Notes: generated from the sequence alone by a model not told the origin. 64,000 bases of DNA from Mesorhizobium sp. (GCA_019635735.1 JAHBYX010000007.1:186001-250000), one strand, 5' to 3'; shown: positions 1-8,863, counted from the first letter of the stretch. Translations and numbers: made by a program.

Positions 1-1
1 C

Positions 2-766
2 AAGGCCTGCCCGCAGCCGAACGAACCCTATTACGGCGGCATCCTGCAAGGCGATTTCGGCTGCTCGACCAAATTCAAGACCACAGTCGAGGCGAAGCTC
101 TGGCCGGCGCTCAGCGCCACCGGCGTGCTGATGTTCTGGGTCATGGTGACGATGGTGCCGATCTCGTTGCTGATCGGCATCCTTGCCGGCATGCGCGAGG
201 GATCGCGGACGGACCGCAGCCTCTCGGTCGCGTCGATCGCGACGACGGCGACGCCCGAATATGTCTCCGGCGTCATCTTCACCGTCATTTTCGCCTCCTG
301 GCTCGGCTGGCTGAACGGCTCGGCCGCGTCGGCGACGGCCCAGGGCGTCAATTTCTACAATTTCACGCTGCCGGTGATGACGATGGCGATCTACGGCATC
401 GGCTACATCGCGCGCATGACTCGCGCCTCGATGGTCGAGGTGATGACGCAGCAATATATACGCACGGCGCGGCTGAAGGGGCTGAGCTTCTCCTCGGTCG
501 TCATCAAGCACGCGCTGCGCAACGCGCTGATCGCGCCGTTCACCGTGATCATGCTGCAGTTTCCGTGGCTTTTGACCGGCGTCGTGATCGTCGAGACGAT
601 GTTCCGCTACCAGGGCTTCGGCTTCACGCTGGTGGAGGCGGCCGGCAACAACGACATCGACCTCTTGCTCGGCTGTTCGCTCGTATCCGTGTTCGTCGTG
701 CTGTTCACGCAGCTGATTTCCGACATCGGCTACGCATATCTCAATCCGCGCATCCGCGTGCAGTAG
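2..766 (+). CDS. Peptide/opine-type ABC transporter permease (DppB/OppB family), 5' truncated
   Basis: Inner-membrane permease of a Dpp/Opp-type importer. The reading frame is open from the first bases of the window, so the N-terminus lies outside it; 254 residues are visible. They hold about five hydrophobic segments and the cytoplasmic EAA loop at visible residues 152-176 (YIRTARLKGLSFSSVV then HALRNAL), which docks on the ATPase. The stop is 13 bp before the next permease gene, and a double ATPase follows, so this is one import operon whose substrate-binding protein should lie upstream of the window. The substrate cannot be read from the sequence; di/oligopeptides are typical of the family. 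Confidence 0.9.
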   Translation, partial: KACPQPNEPYYGGILQGDFGCSTKFKTTVEAKLWPALSATGVLMFWVMVTMVPISLLIGILAGMREGSRTDRSLSVASIATTATPEYVSGVIFTVIFASWLGWLNGSAASATAQGVNFYNFTLPVMTMAIYGIGYIARMTRASMVEVMTQQYIRTARLKGLSFSSVVIKHALRNALIAPFTVIMLQFPWLLTGVVIVETMFRYQGFGFTLVEAAGNNDIDLLLGCSLVSVFVVLFTQLISDIGYAYLNPRIRVQ

Positions 767-779
767 GCGAGGGGAACGG

Positions 780-1979
780 ATGCAGTTCGAGACCATCGGC
801 GGGTTCCAAATCCTCTTCGGCGTGATCGTGCGGTTCTGGCCCGTGTGGCTGGCCCTTGCGATCGTGCTGAGCGCCAGCTTCGTCTACCGCAAGCGGCTCG
901 GTCTTTACGGAGAGCTGTTCACCAATTCGGTCGGCGTCGCCGGCGTCACGATCTGCCTGTTCTGGCTGTTCACGGCCATCTTCGCGCCGCTGATCGCCCC
1001 GTTCGACCCGCTGAGCCAGGTTGCGGTGATGAAGGATGCATTGCCCGGGACGGTGGTGCCGGACACGAACGGCGTCTACTACTTCGGCGGCGACAAGCTG
1101 GCGCGGGACGTCTTCTCGCGCATGGTCTATGGCAGCCAGATCGTGCTCGTGATCGCGCCCTTCGCGACGATGTTCGCGCTGATGGTGGGGATCACGCTCG
1201 GCCTGCCGGCCGGCTACTACGGCGGCAGAATCGACTCTTTCCTGTCGTTCCTGGCCAACCTGGTTCTGGCATTCCCGGTGATCCTTCTGTTCTACCTGCT
1301 GGTGACGCCCGAGATCCGGCAACTCACCTTCGACAGCTGGTTCAGCCGGGTGACCGGCATCGGCGTGTCCATTCCGCGCGGGCTGGCGGCATTCTTCTTC
1401 CTGTTCCCGGTGATCTTCTTCATCGTTTTGTTCTGGACGCGGTTCAAGAACCGGCCTGACCGGCTGTGGATCCAACTTGCCCTGACGGTGCTCATCGGCG
1501 GCTGGATCTATCTCGGTCTCGTCTTCGCGATCGATCCGTTCGGCCTGATCTCGATCGAGCCGTCGACGCTTAACATCTTCGTCGCGGTGGTGTTCGCCTC
1601 GTCGCCCGGCGTCTTCCGCATCGTGCGCGGGCTGGTGATGGACATCAAGACGCGCGACTACGTGGCGGCGGCGCAGACGCGCGGCGAGAGCCCCTGGTAC
1701 ATCATGATCTGGGAGATCCTTCCGAACGCCCGGGGGCCGCTGATCGTCGATGCGTGCCTGCGCATCGGCTACACGACGATCCTGCTCGGCACGCTCGGCT
1801 ATTTCGGGCTTGGGCTGGCGCCGGAGAGCCCGGACTGGGGCACCGCGATCAAGGACGCCTCGCGGCTTCTGCGTTCGTTCGTCCACCCCGCGCTGCCGCC
1901 GACGATCGCGCTGATGAGTTTCGTCCTTGGACTGAACCTTTTGGCGGATGCGCTGCGCGAACAGTCGCTGAAGGATTGA
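780..1979 (+). CDS. Peptide-type ABC transporter permease (DppC/OppC family), enlarged
   Basis: Second membrane subunit of the importer. It has an N-terminal hydrophobic segment, a LARDVFSRMVYGSQI stretch typical of DppC proteins, and a C-terminal EAA loop (YVAAAQTRGESPWYIM, then LPNARGPLI). At 399 residues it is about 100 longer than a standard DppC. The extra length is a hydrophobic insert around residues 190-260 that could add two membrane spans between the conserved halves. The start ATG follows a purine-rich GAGGGGAACGG. The next gene begins 10 bp downstream. The role of the insert is unknown. Confidence 0.9.
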   Translation: MQFETIGGFQILFGVIVRFWPVWLALAIVLSASFVYRKRLGLYGELFTNSVGVAGVTICLFWLFTAIFAPLIAPFDPLSQVAVMKDALPGTVVPDTNGVYYFGGDKLARDVFSRMVYGSQIVLVIAPFATMFALMVGITLGLPAGYYGGRIDSFLSFLANLVLAFPVILLFYLLVTPEIRQLTFDSWFSRVTGIGVSIPRGLAAFFFLFPVIFFIVLFWTRFKNRPDRLWIQLALTVLIGGWIYLGLVFAIDPFGLISIEPSTLNIFVAVVFASSPGVFRIVRGLVMDIKTRDYVAAAQTRGESPWYIMIWEILPNARGPLIVDACLRIGYTTILLGTLGYFGLGLAPESPDWGTAIKDASRLLRSFVHPALPPTIALMSFVLGLNLLADALREQSLKD

Positions 1980-1989
1980 GAGGCAGACG

Positions 1990-4107
1990 ATGAACGAAGC
2001 CGTCAAAGCCACGACCATCGCCGGCGCCCAGCCGATCATCGAGATCGAGAACCTGTCGATCTCCTTCTTCACCAAGCGTGGCGAGATTCCCGCCGTGATG
2101 GATTTCTCCTGCACGGTGATGCCGGGGGAGGCGATGGGGATCGTGGGCGAGAGCGGCTGCGGCAAGTCGACCGTCTCGCTCGGCATCATGCGCGACCTGT
2201 CGAATGTCGGGAAGATCGTCGGCGGACGGATCAAGTTCCAGGGCCGCGACATGGGCGACATGTCGGAGGAGGAACTGCGCCAGATCCGCGGCAACAAGAT
2301 CGCGATGATCTACCAGGAGCCGATGGCGTCGCTCAATCCGGCGATGAAGGTCGGCCAGCAGCTGATGGAAGTGCCGATCATCCACGAGAAGGTGTCGAAG
2401 GAGGAAGCCTACGAGCGATCTCTGGCGATGCTGAAGGCGGTGCGCCTGCCCGACCCGCCGCGGATGATGAACTCCTACCCGCACCAGCTTTCCGGCGGAC
2501 AGCAGCAGCGTATCGTCATCGCCATGGCGCTACTCTCGAAGCCGGCGCTGCTCTTGCTCGACGAGCCGACCACCGCGCTCGACGTGACTGTCGAGGCCGG
2601 CATCGTCGAACTGGTGAAGGGGCTCGGCAAGGAATTCGGCACGTCGATGATCTTCGTGTCGCACAATCTCGGGCTGATCCTCGAGACCTGCGATCGGATC
2701 ACGGTGATGTATTCCGGCGAGGCGGTTGAGACCGGCAAGATCAAGGACGTGTTCGACCGGATGCGGCATCCTTACACGCAGGGGCTGTTCCGTTCGATCC
2801 CGCTGCCGGGCGCCGACAAGAATTCGCGGCCGCTGGTGGCGATCCCCGGCCAGCTGCCTTTGCCGCACGAGCGGCCGAAGGGCTGCAACTTCGGTCCGCG
2901 CTGCCACCACTTCGTAGAGGGCCTGTGCAACGCCGCCGAGATCCCGATGATCGCGGTCGAGGGCCACGAGAACCATTTCAGCCGCTGCGTGCGCTTCAAC
3001 GAGATCGACTGGAGCGCGCTGCCGCCCAATGCGACGACGGCCAAGGAACCGGTGAAGCCCGGCGCGCCGATGCTGAAGATAGAGGAGCTGAAGAAATACT
3101 ACAAGGTCTCCGCCAACGAGATCTTCGGCGGCGCCGAATCCCGCACCGTCAAGGCCAACGAGACGATCTCCTTCGTCGCGCGCGAGAGCGAGACGGTGGC
3201 GATCGTGGGCGAATCCGGCTGCGGAAAGTCGACCCTTGCCAAGATCCTTCTCGGGCTGGAGACGGCGACCGAGGGCGGCGTGACGCTGGGCAACCGCCAG
3301 ATCGCCGACACGTCCATCGAGAAGCGCGACGTCGAGACCATCTCGTCGATCCAGATGGTGTTCCAGAACCCGTTCGACACGCTGAACCCCAGCCATTCGG
3401 TCGGCTCGCAGATCATCCGCACGCTGGAGAAGTTCGGCGTCGGCAAGACGGTGGCGGAGCGTCGGTCGCGGATGCTGGAGCTTCTCGACCTGGTGAAACT
3501 GCCCCGCGCGTTCGAGACGCGCATGCCGCGCCAGCTTTCGGGCGGGCAGAAGCAGCGCATTGGCGTGGCGCGCGCCTTTGCCGGCATGGCCAAGGTCGTG
3601 GTGGCGGACGAGCCGGTGTCGGCGCTCGACGTGTCGGTGCAGGCGGCGGTGACCGAACTGCTGATGGACATCCAGCGCAAGAACAAGACGACGATGCTGT
3701 TCATCAGCCACGACCTGTCGGTGGTGCGCTACATCGCCGACCGGGTAGTGGTCATGTATCTCGGCCACATCGTGGAGCAGGGGACGACAGACCAGATCTT
3801 CCAGCCGCCGTACCACCCCTACACGGAGGCTCTGCTGTCGGCGATCCCGATCGCCGATACGAGCGTGGTGAAGAAGCACGTGGTGCTGGAAGGCGACATC
3901 CCGTCTGCCATGAACCCGCCCCCCGGATGCCCGTTCCAGACGCGCTGCAACTACAAGAGGCTGGTGCCCGGCGACTTGTGCGAGCGCGAGGTGCCGCCGG
4001 TGCGCGACCTCGGTAACGGCCACCAGGTGAAGTGCCATCTGTCGCAGGAGGTCTTCGCCCGGATGGAAAATGTGATCTCGTTCGCGCCGGAGGACGAGGC
4101 GAACTGA
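1990..4107 (+). CDS. Double ATP-binding subunit of the peptide-type ABC importer (DppD-DppF fusion)
   Basis: A 705-residue protein with two complete ABC ATPase domains, so it likely replaces separate DppD and DppF subunits. Domain 1 has Walker A GESGCGKST at 53-61, signature LSGGQQQR at 167-174 and Walker B ending near D191. Domain 2 has Walker A at 407-415 and signature LSGGQKQR at 516-523. Each half ends with the Cys-containing oligopeptide-transporter C-terminal motif (GCNFGPRC at 298, GCPFQTRC at 646). It is the last gene of the operon and runs to within 3 bp of the convergent lipoprotein gene. Confidence 0.93.
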   Translation: MNEAVKATTIAGAQPIIEIENLSISFFTKRGEIPAVMDFSCTVMPGEAMGIVGESGCGKSTVSLGIMRDLSNVGKIVGGRIKFQGRDMGDMSEEELRQIRGNKIAMIYQEPMASLNPAMKVGQQLMEVPIIHEKVSKEEAYERSLAMLKAVRLPDPPRMMNSYPHQLSGGQQQRIVIAMALLSKPALLLLDEPTTALDVTVEAGIVELVKGLGKEFGTSMIFVSHNLGLILETCDRITVMYSGEAVETGKIKDVFDRMRHPYTQGLFRSIPLPGADKNSRPLVAIPGQLPLPHERPKGCNFGPRCHHFVEGLCNAAEIPMIAVEGHENHFSRCVRFNEIDWSALPPNATTAKEPVKPGAPMLKIEELKKYYKVSANEIFGGAESRTVKANETISFVARESETVAIVGESGCGKSTLAKILLGLETATEGGVTLGNRQIADTSIEKRDVETISSIQMVFQNPFDTLNPSHSVGSQIIRTLEKFGVGKTVAERRSRMLELLDLVKLPRAFETRMPRQLSGGQKQRIGVARAFAGMAKVVVADEPVSALDVSVQAAVTELLMDIQRKNKTTMLFISHDLSVVRYIADRVVVMYLGHIVEQGTTDQIFQPPYHPYTEALLSAIPIADTSVVKKHVVLEGDIPSAMNPPPGCPFQTRCNYKRLVPGDLCEREVPPVRDLGNGHQVKCHLSQEVFARMENVISFAPEDEAN

Positions 4108-4110
4108 GGC

Positions 4111-4701
4111 TCAGCGGCAGGACTGGAGCTGGCGCTCGTATCTGATCGCCATTTCCGCGGTTTCGCGCGCGGTGCGCTGGAGCCCCGCGTTCGAGCGCCA
4201 GGTACCTTTGCCGAAGGCGGACCAGCCGGAATAATAGGCAAGGTAGAGGCTGTAGGCATCGTTGGGGGCGACGCCGTAGGTCCTGGCCGTCGTCCCGTGA
4301 TACCAGCCGACGAAATCGACCGCGTCGTCGAAGTCGTCGCGGCTCGAGGAGAAGCCGCCGCGTTCCTTCTTATACTGCGCCCAGGTTCCGTCGAGTGCCT
4401 GCGCATAGCCATAGGCGCTCGATTGACGCTTCCAGGGGATGAACCCCAGAAGCTGCGTGCGCGGCGGACGGGCATTGGACTTGAAGCCGGACTCCTTGCG
4501 GATCGTCGCAAGCAGGATCGCCATCGGTATGCCGTGGCGGCGCTCGGCCTTCTTCGCCGACCGCTGCCAGCTGGAGATCCAGCCATCCTGCTGCTCGAGC
4601 ACGGCGCAGACGTCGTTGATGTTGCTCGGCTGCGTGGCGCAGCCGGCGAGGCCGACCGCGAGGGCGACGAAGACAACTTTAATCAAATGCCGGCGAGCCA
4701 T
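4111..4701 (-). CDS. Transglycosylase SLT-like lipoprotein
   Basis: A 196-residue predicted outer-membrane lipoprotein: positively charged start (MARRHLIK), hydrophobic segment and lipobox LAGC with the acylated Cys near residue 21. The mature part has features of the lytic transglycosylase fold: RKESGF near residue 70, which carries the presumed catalytic Glu, then SSAYGYAQALDGTW, and a Tyr-rich YLAYYSGW late in the protein. The family cleaves peptidoglycan glycan strands. It is monocistronic and convergent with the ABC operon, three bases from its end. The exact subfamily is uncertain. Confidence 0.8.
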   Translation of the reverse strand: MARRHLIKVVFVALAVGLAGCATQPSNINDVCAVLEQQDGWISSWQRSAKKAERRHGIPMAILLATIRKESGFKSNARPPRTQLLGFIPWKRQSSAYGYAQALDGTWAQYKKERGGFSSSRDDFDDAVDFVGWYHGTTARTYGVAPNDAYSLYLAYYSGWSAFGKGTWRSNAGLQRTARETAEMAIRYERQLQSCR

Positions 4702-4835
4702 GGCGCATTAATGCCGCGGATTGGTGAATCGCCGGTTTGCAGGCATCCTTAACGGAAACCTAACGGCCTCCGCCAATAAATATGAGCATGTTTGTCAAGT
4801 TTATATGTAATGAAATCAAAGCGCTGATCTATTTT

Positions 4836-4871
4836 TTGACCGATTGATAAAATTTTTCCCTGTGCTAGCAT
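4836..4871 (+). promoter_or_regulatory. Putative preTA promoter with RutR-like operator
   Basis: The 16-mer at 4836-4851 (TTGACCGATTGATAAA) matches the E. coli RutR consensus TTGACCANNTGGTCAA at 11 of 14 defined positions. It also shares 12 of 16 bases with the reverse complement of a second candidate at 17279-17294. It overlaps a plausible sigma-70 promoter, TTGATA (4844-4849), 16-bp spacer, TAGCAT (4866-4871), in an AT-rich gap 34 bp before preT. Overlap with the -35 fits repression relieved by uracil or thymine. Prediction only. Confidence 0.55.
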
Positions 4872-4904
4872 TTGCCAAACAAACAACAATGGGGAACTGC
4901 CGAG

Positions 4905-6272
4905 ATGGCCACAGGCCAGTTGAAGGACGGGATCGTCGCGGGCCGGCTCGCGCCCGCCCAATACGCCGACAATTTTTCCGACCTGCATCCGCCGCTCGAC
5001 CACCACGAGGCGCTGGTCGAGTCGGATCGCTGCTATTTCTGCTACGATGCGCCCTGCATGCAGGCGTGTCCGACCTCGATCGACATCCCGCTGTTCATCC
5101 GCCAGATCTCGACCGGGAATCCTTTGGGGTCGGCCAAGACGATCTTCGACCAGAACATCCTCGGCGGCATGTGCGCGCGGGTCTGCCCGACCGAAACGCT
5201 GTGCGAAGAGGTCTGCGTGCGAGAGACGGCAGAGGGCAAGCCGGTGCAGATCGGCAGGTTGCAGCGCTACGCGACCGACGTGGCGATGGGGCAGGGCAAG
5301 CAGTTCTACACGCGCGCGCCATCGACCGGGAAGAAGGTCGCGGTCGTCGGCGCGGGACCGGCCGGACTCGCGGCTGCGCACCGGCTGGCCACGAAGGGCC
5401 ACGACGTGACGATCTTCGAGGCGAAGCCGAAGTCCGGCGGCCTCAACGAATACGGCATCGCCGCCTACAAGAGCGTCGACGGCTTCGCCCAGGCGGAGGT
5501 TGACTACGTCACGGCCATCGGCGGCATCACGATCGAGCATGGCCGCGCTCTCGGACGCGACGTTCATCTCGCCGATCTGACTTCGATGTATGACGCAGTC
5601 TTTCTCGGCATGGGCCTGCCTGGCGTCAACGCGCTCAGGGCCGAGGGCGAGGATGCGGCTGGCGTGGACAACGCGGTGGAGTTCATCGCCGACCTGCGGC
5701 AGGCCGAGGATCTCGCGGGCGTGCCGGTCGGGCGGCGCGTCGTCGTCATCGGCGGCGGCATGACGGCGATCGACGCGGCGGTGCAGTCGAAGCTGCTGGG
5801 CGCGGAGGAGGTGACGATCGCCTATCGCCGCGGCAAGGAGCAGATGAACGCCTCCGAATTCGAGCAGGACCTGGCTGCCTCCAAGGGAGTTACCATCCGC
5901 CACTGGGTGCAGCCGAAGCGGGTCGTGGCCCAGTTCGGCAAGGTCACCGGCATCGAGCTCGAATATACGGCCGAGACCGACGGCAAGCTCACCGGCACCG
6001 GCGAGACGATCGTGCTCGCCGCCGACCAGGTGTTCAAGGCGATCGGGCAGAGCTTCGAGGCGGCGGCCTTGAACGGATCGGGCGCGACGATCGCCCTAGA
6101 GAAGGGGCGCATCAAGGTAGACGCCGAGGGCCGCACGTCGAACCCGAAGGTCTGGGCCGGCGGCGACTGCGTCGCCGACGCGCGAGAGGACCTTACCGTA
6201 GCCGCGGTCGCGGCGGGTAGGGACGCGGCGGAGAGCATTCACCGGGCACTCACCTCGAACGGGAGGGCATGA
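4905..6272 (+). CDS. preT: NAD(P)-dependent dihydropyrimidine dehydrogenase, flavin/FeS subunit PreT
   Basis: Electron-input subunit of bacterial dihydropyrimidine dehydrogenase, which reduces uracil and thymine to 5,6-dihydropyrimidines (first step of the reductive pathway). With this start (455 aa) the N-terminal FeS cysteines begin at C43 (CYFCYDAPC, then QACP) and C90 (CARVCP, then LCEEVC). An FAD dinucleotide-binding motif GAGPAGLAAA is at 149 and a pyridine-nucleotide motif GGGMTAID at 283. The ATG at 4905 is chosen because GGGGAA precedes it by about 8 bp; a TTG at 4872 would add 11 residues. It overlaps preA by 4 bp (ATGA). The RutR-like site upstream suggests pyrimidine control. Confidence 0.93.
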   Translation: MATGQLKDGIVAGRLAPAQYADNFSDLHPPLDHHEALVESDRCYFCYDAPCMQACPTSIDIPLFIRQISTGNPLGSAKTIFDQNILGGMCARVCPTETLCEEVCVRETAEGKPVQIGRLQRYATDVAMGQGKQFYTRAPSTGKKVAVVGAGPAGLAAAHRLATKGHDVTIFEAKPKSGGLNEYGIAAYKSVDGFAQAEVDYVTAIGGITIEHGRALGRDVHLADLTSMYDAVFLGMGLPGVNALRAEGEDAAGVDNAVEFIADLRQAEDLAGVPVGRRVVVIGGGMTAIDAAVQSKLLGAEEVTIAYRRGKEQMNASEFEQDLAASKGVTIRHWVQPKRVVAQFGKVTGIELEYTAETDGKLTGTGETIVLAADQVFKAIGQSFEAAALNGSGATIALEKGRIKVDAEGRTSNPKVWAGGDCVADAREDLTVAAVAAGRDAAESIHRALTSNGRA

Positions 6273-7588
6273 GCATGGCTGACATCCGCAACAACTTCGT
6301 GGGCATCAAGAGCCCGAACCCGTTCTGGCTGGCGTCTGCGCCGCCGACCGACAAGGCCTACAATGTCGAGCGCGCCTTCAAGGCGGGCTGGGGCGGCGTG
6401 GTGTGGAAGACGCTGGGCGAGGAGGGGCCGCCGGTCGTCAACGTCAACGGTCCGCGGTACGGCGCGATCTGGGGCGCGGACCGGCGCCTGCTCGGCTTGA
6501 ACAATATCGAGCTGATCACCGACCGCGACCTGCAGACCAACCTGCGCGAGATCAAGCAGGTCAAGATGAACTGGCCGGACCGGGCGATGGTCGTGTCGAT
6601 CATGGTGCCCTGCGTCGAGGACGCCTGGAAGGCGATCCTGCCCGTGGTCGAGGAGACGGGCGCTGATGGCATCGAGCTAAACTTCGGTTGCCCGCACGGC
6701 ATGTCGGAACGCGGCATGGGTGCAGCGGTCGGGCAGGTGCCGGAATATATCGAGATGGTGGTGCGCTGGTGCAAGGCGAACACCCGCATGCCGGTGATCA
6801 CCAAGCTGACGCCTAATATCACCGACATCCGCAAGCCGGCGCGCGCGGCACTTGCCGGCGGCACCGATGCGGTATCGCTGATCAACACGATCAACTCGAT
6901 CACCGGCGTCAATCTCGACACGTTCTCGCCCGAGCCGATGATCGACGGCAAGGGCACGCATGGCGGCTATTGCGGCCCGGCGGTGAAGCCGATCGCGATG
7001 AACATGGTGGCCGAGATCGCGCGCGATAGTGAAACCCGCGGCCTGCCCATTTCGGGCATCGGAGGCATCACCACGTGGCGCGACGCCGCCGAGTTCATGG
7101 CGCTCGGCGCCGGCAACGTGCAGGTCTGCACAGCGGCGATGACCTACGGTTTCAAGATCGTGCAGGAGATGATCGCCGGCCTGGAAAACTGGATGGACGA
7201 GAAGGGGCATCGCTCGCTCGACGACATCATCGGCCGCGCGACGCCCAACGTCACCGACTGGCAGTTCCTCAACCTCAACTACATCGCCAAGGCGCGGATC
7301 GATCAGGATCTGTGCATCAAGTGCGGCCGCTGCCACATCGCCTGCGAGGACACCTCGCACCAGGCCATCACCTCGGTGGTCGACGGCAAGCGGCACTTCG
7401 AGGTGATGGAAGACGAGTGCGTCGGCTGCAATCTCTGCGTCAACGTCTGCCCCGTTGAAGGATGCATCGACATGGTGCCGCTGGCGGCGGGCGTGCTCGA
7501 CCAGCGCACCGGCAAGACCGTCCAGCCGACCTACGCCAACTGGACGACGCATCCGAACAATCCGATGGCGAAGGTCGCGGCGGAGTAG
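6269..7588 (+). CDS. preA: Dihydropyrimidine dehydrogenase catalytic subunit PreA
   Basis: FMN-dependent catalytic subunit that partners PreT. The N-terminal TIM barrel (about 1-310) contains NFGCPHG with C141 at the position of the active-site Cys of mammalian DPD; the Ser before that Cys in the animal enzyme is Gly here. KLTPNITDI and a GIGGI phosphate-binding segment follow. The C-terminal ferredoxin part has two 4Fe-4S motifs starting at C349 (CIKCGRCHIAC) and C384 (CVGCNLCVNVC). Length (439 aa) fits bacterial PreA with its extra ferredoxin domain. Translation is coupled to preT, and a hairpin terminator follows. Confidence 0.95.
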   Translation: MSMADIRNNFVGIKSPNPFWLASAPPTDKAYNVERAFKAGWGGVVWKTLGEEGPPVVNVNGPRYGAIWGADRRLLGLNNIELITDRDLQTNLREIKQVKMNWPDRAMVVSIMVPCVEDAWKAILPVVEETGADGIELNFGCPHGMSERGMGAAVGQVPEYIEMVVRWCKANTRMPVITKLTPNITDIRKPARAALAGGTDAVSLINTINSITGVNLDTFSPEPMIDGKGTHGGYCGPAVKPIAMNMVAEIARDSETRGLPISGIGGITTWRDAAEFMALGAGNVQVCTAAMTYGFKIVQEMIAGLENWMDEKGHRSLDDIIGRATPNVTDWQFLNLNYIAKARIDQDLCIKCGRCHIACEDTSHQAITSVVDGKRHFEVMEDECVGCNLCVNVCPVEGCIDMVPLAAGVLDQRTGKTVQPTYANWTTHPNNPMAKVAAE

Positions 7589-7601
7589 GCGGCCCGCTAG
7601 T

Positions 7602-7640
7602 GTCGCCGCGATCTCCTCCTCGCGGCGACAGTCTTCTTTC
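7602..7640 (+). terminator. Rho-independent-like terminator after preTA
   Basis: Perfect 10-bp inverted repeat GTCGCCGCGA / TCGCGGCGAC (7602-7611 and 7620-7629) with an 8-base pyrimidine loop, followed by a T-rich stretch (AGTCTTCTTTC). It lies between preA and the convergent GST gene and would end the preTA transcript. The T-tract is interrupted, so strength is uncertain. Confidence 0.65.
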
Positions 7641-7652
7641 GAGGCGTAATAG

Positions 7653-8321
7653 TCAGGCCGCCGCAAGCTGGCGGATCAAAAGGCCGCTCTTTTTGTTGAG
7701 GAACCTGCGCAGGCGGGCATCGTAATCCGGCACGACCGCATTGCGCACCGACGGACGGCGGGAGAGCGCCTCGCGCCACTTTCTCACCTTCGGGAGTGCG
7801 TCGAAGCTGCCGAGATCGGTGAGCTGGTCAAAGGTGTCGAAGTATCGGAAAGCCGGCGCGAACACGGCGTCGACAATGGTGAATGCCTCGCCGGCGAAAT
7901 AGGGCCCATCACCCAGTTCGGATTCGATCCGCGTGAACTTGTCCTTCAGGCCGGCCATGGCTGCGGCGAACGCCTTCTCCTCGGCCGTCGTTTCGATCGT
8001 CCAGATGTCGCCCAGGATTGTCGATCCGAACTCCATCCACGCGCGATGGCGCGCCCGTGTCGCCGGATGCTGCGGATGAAGCCGCGGCTCGTGCACTTCG
8101 TCGAGATACTCGACGATGGCCGAGCTTTCGAACAGCACGTCCTCACCCACCTTCAACAGGGGCACCTTGCCGCGCGGCGAGATTGCCAGGAACCATTCAG
8201 GCTTGTTTTCCAGGTCGATGTCGACCCGTTCGAACGGCACGCCTTTCTCGGCAAGCACGATTGCGGCGCGTTGGACATAGGGGCAGAGATCGAACGATAC
8301 GAGGGTGAGCTTGTCGGACAC
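7653..8321 (-). CDS. Glutathione S-transferase family protein
   Basis: A 222-residue cytosolic GST. The N-terminal thioredoxin-like domain starts with SFDLCPYVQRA, giving a Cys (C13) where Cys-type (omega/zeta-like) GSTs carry their catalytic residue, then GKVPLLKV (cis-Pro loop) and ESSAIVEYLDE (glutathione gamma-Glu site). An all-helical C-terminal domain follows. The GTG at 8321 is chosen because AAAGGAAAG precedes it; longer starts would run through the operator palindromes. It is divergent from a MarR gene across two palindromes, so MarR control is likely. The substrate is unknown. Confidence 0.88.
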   Translation of the reverse strand: MSDKLTLVSFDLCPYVQRAAIVLAEKGVPFERVDIDLENKPEWFLAISPRGKVPLLKVGEDVLFESSAIVEYLDEVHEPRLHPQHPATRARHRAWMEFGSTILGDIWTIETTAEEKAFAAAMAGLKDKFTRIESELGDGPYFAGEAFTIVDAVFAPAFRYFDTFDQLTDLGSFDALPKVRKWREALSRRPSVRNAVVPDYDARLRRFLNKKSGLLIRQLAAA

Positions 8322-8347
8322 GGTCGTCTTTCCTTTCTGGGAAATTT

Positions 8348-8361
8348 GATGCAGTTGCATC
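8348..8361. promoter_or_regulatory. Palindrome GATGCAGTTGCATC (operator site 1, GST/MarR gap)
   Basis: Perfect 6-bp inverted repeat (GATGCA / TGCATC) with a 2-bp centre, 26 bp upstream of the GST start. It is repeated almost exactly at 8395-8408 with centres 47 bp apart. Two copies in a divergent GST-MarR intergenic region are best read as MarR operators; inference. Confidence 0.6.
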
Positions 8362-8394
8362 GAAATAGAGGGGGAGTGTCCGTACGTCAAGCTT

Positions 8395-8408
8395 GATGCA
8401 ATTGCATG
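8395..8408. promoter_or_regulatory. Palindrome GATGCAATTGCATG (operator site 2, GST/MarR gap)
   Basis: Second copy of the site at 8348. The core ATGCAATTGCAT (8396-8407) is a perfect 12-bp palindrome. It lies about 20 bp before the MarR start, where bound repressor would block the marR promoter, so autoregulation is plausible. Confidence 0.6.
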
Positions 8409-8428
8409 AAATCAACTATCAGTGAGGC

Positions 8429-8863
8429 ATGACAAGAGAGCCTGACGAAGCGACGGTTGCCGCGTGGATCGGTCTGTCGCGCGCCCAGCGCGTGGCGATG
8501 GATCGCATCGAGGCTCGTCTCAAGGCGAAGAAGCTGCCGCCGCTGTCCTGGTACGACGCGCTTTGGGAGCTGGACAAGGCAGGGGAGGCAGGTTTGCGGC
8601 CCTATGAGCTAGAACGCGCCATGCTGTTCGAGCAGTACAACCTTTCACGGCTCGCGCAGCGACTCCAAAAAGCCGGCCTGATCAGCAGGGAGACGTGCCA
8701 GGCCGATGCACGTGGACAGACACTGAAGATCACGGATGCCGGCCGCGAGATGCGCCGTCGTATGTGGGAGACGTATTCGCGCGCGATCGGGGAGGCTGTC
8801 GGAACAAAGCTGTCTGTCACGGAGGCGAGATCATTGGCCGGATTGCTGCGGAAGCTCGAATAG
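8429..8863 (+). CDS. MarR-family transcriptional regulator
   Basis: A 144-residue winged-helix regulator. The central HTH is readable as LRPYELERAMLFEQYNLSRL (about residues 56-75) followed by the wing AGLISRETC. An N-terminal helix (SRAQRVAMDRIEARL) and a C-terminal helix form the MarR dimer interface. It is divergent from the GST gene with two near-identical palindromes between them. MarR proteins usually repress the adjacent detoxification gene until a phenolic or electrophilic ligand, or cysteine oxidation, releases them. The ligand is unknown. Confidence 0.88.
   Translation: MTREPDEATVAAWIGLSRAQRVAMDRIEARLKAKKLPPLSWYDALWELDKAGEAGLRPYELERAMLFEQYNLSRLAQRLQKAGLISRETCQADARGQTLKITDAGREMRRRMWETYSRAIGEAVGTKLSVTEARSLAGLLRKLE

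Noticed and set aside
741..2297. 518-codon minus-strand open frame across the ABC genes
   Set aside because: Antisense shadow with no recognisable domain; three ABC genes with motifs occupy the other strand.
4872..4904. TTG at 4872 as the preT start
   Set aside because: It would place the start next to the -10 element and lacks a ribosome site. ATG at 4905 has GGGGAA at good spacing.
8322..8390. Longer GST start at 8390
   Set aside because: It would run through the first operator palindrome and the leading residues do not fit the GST fold; the GTG at 8321 has a ribosome site.
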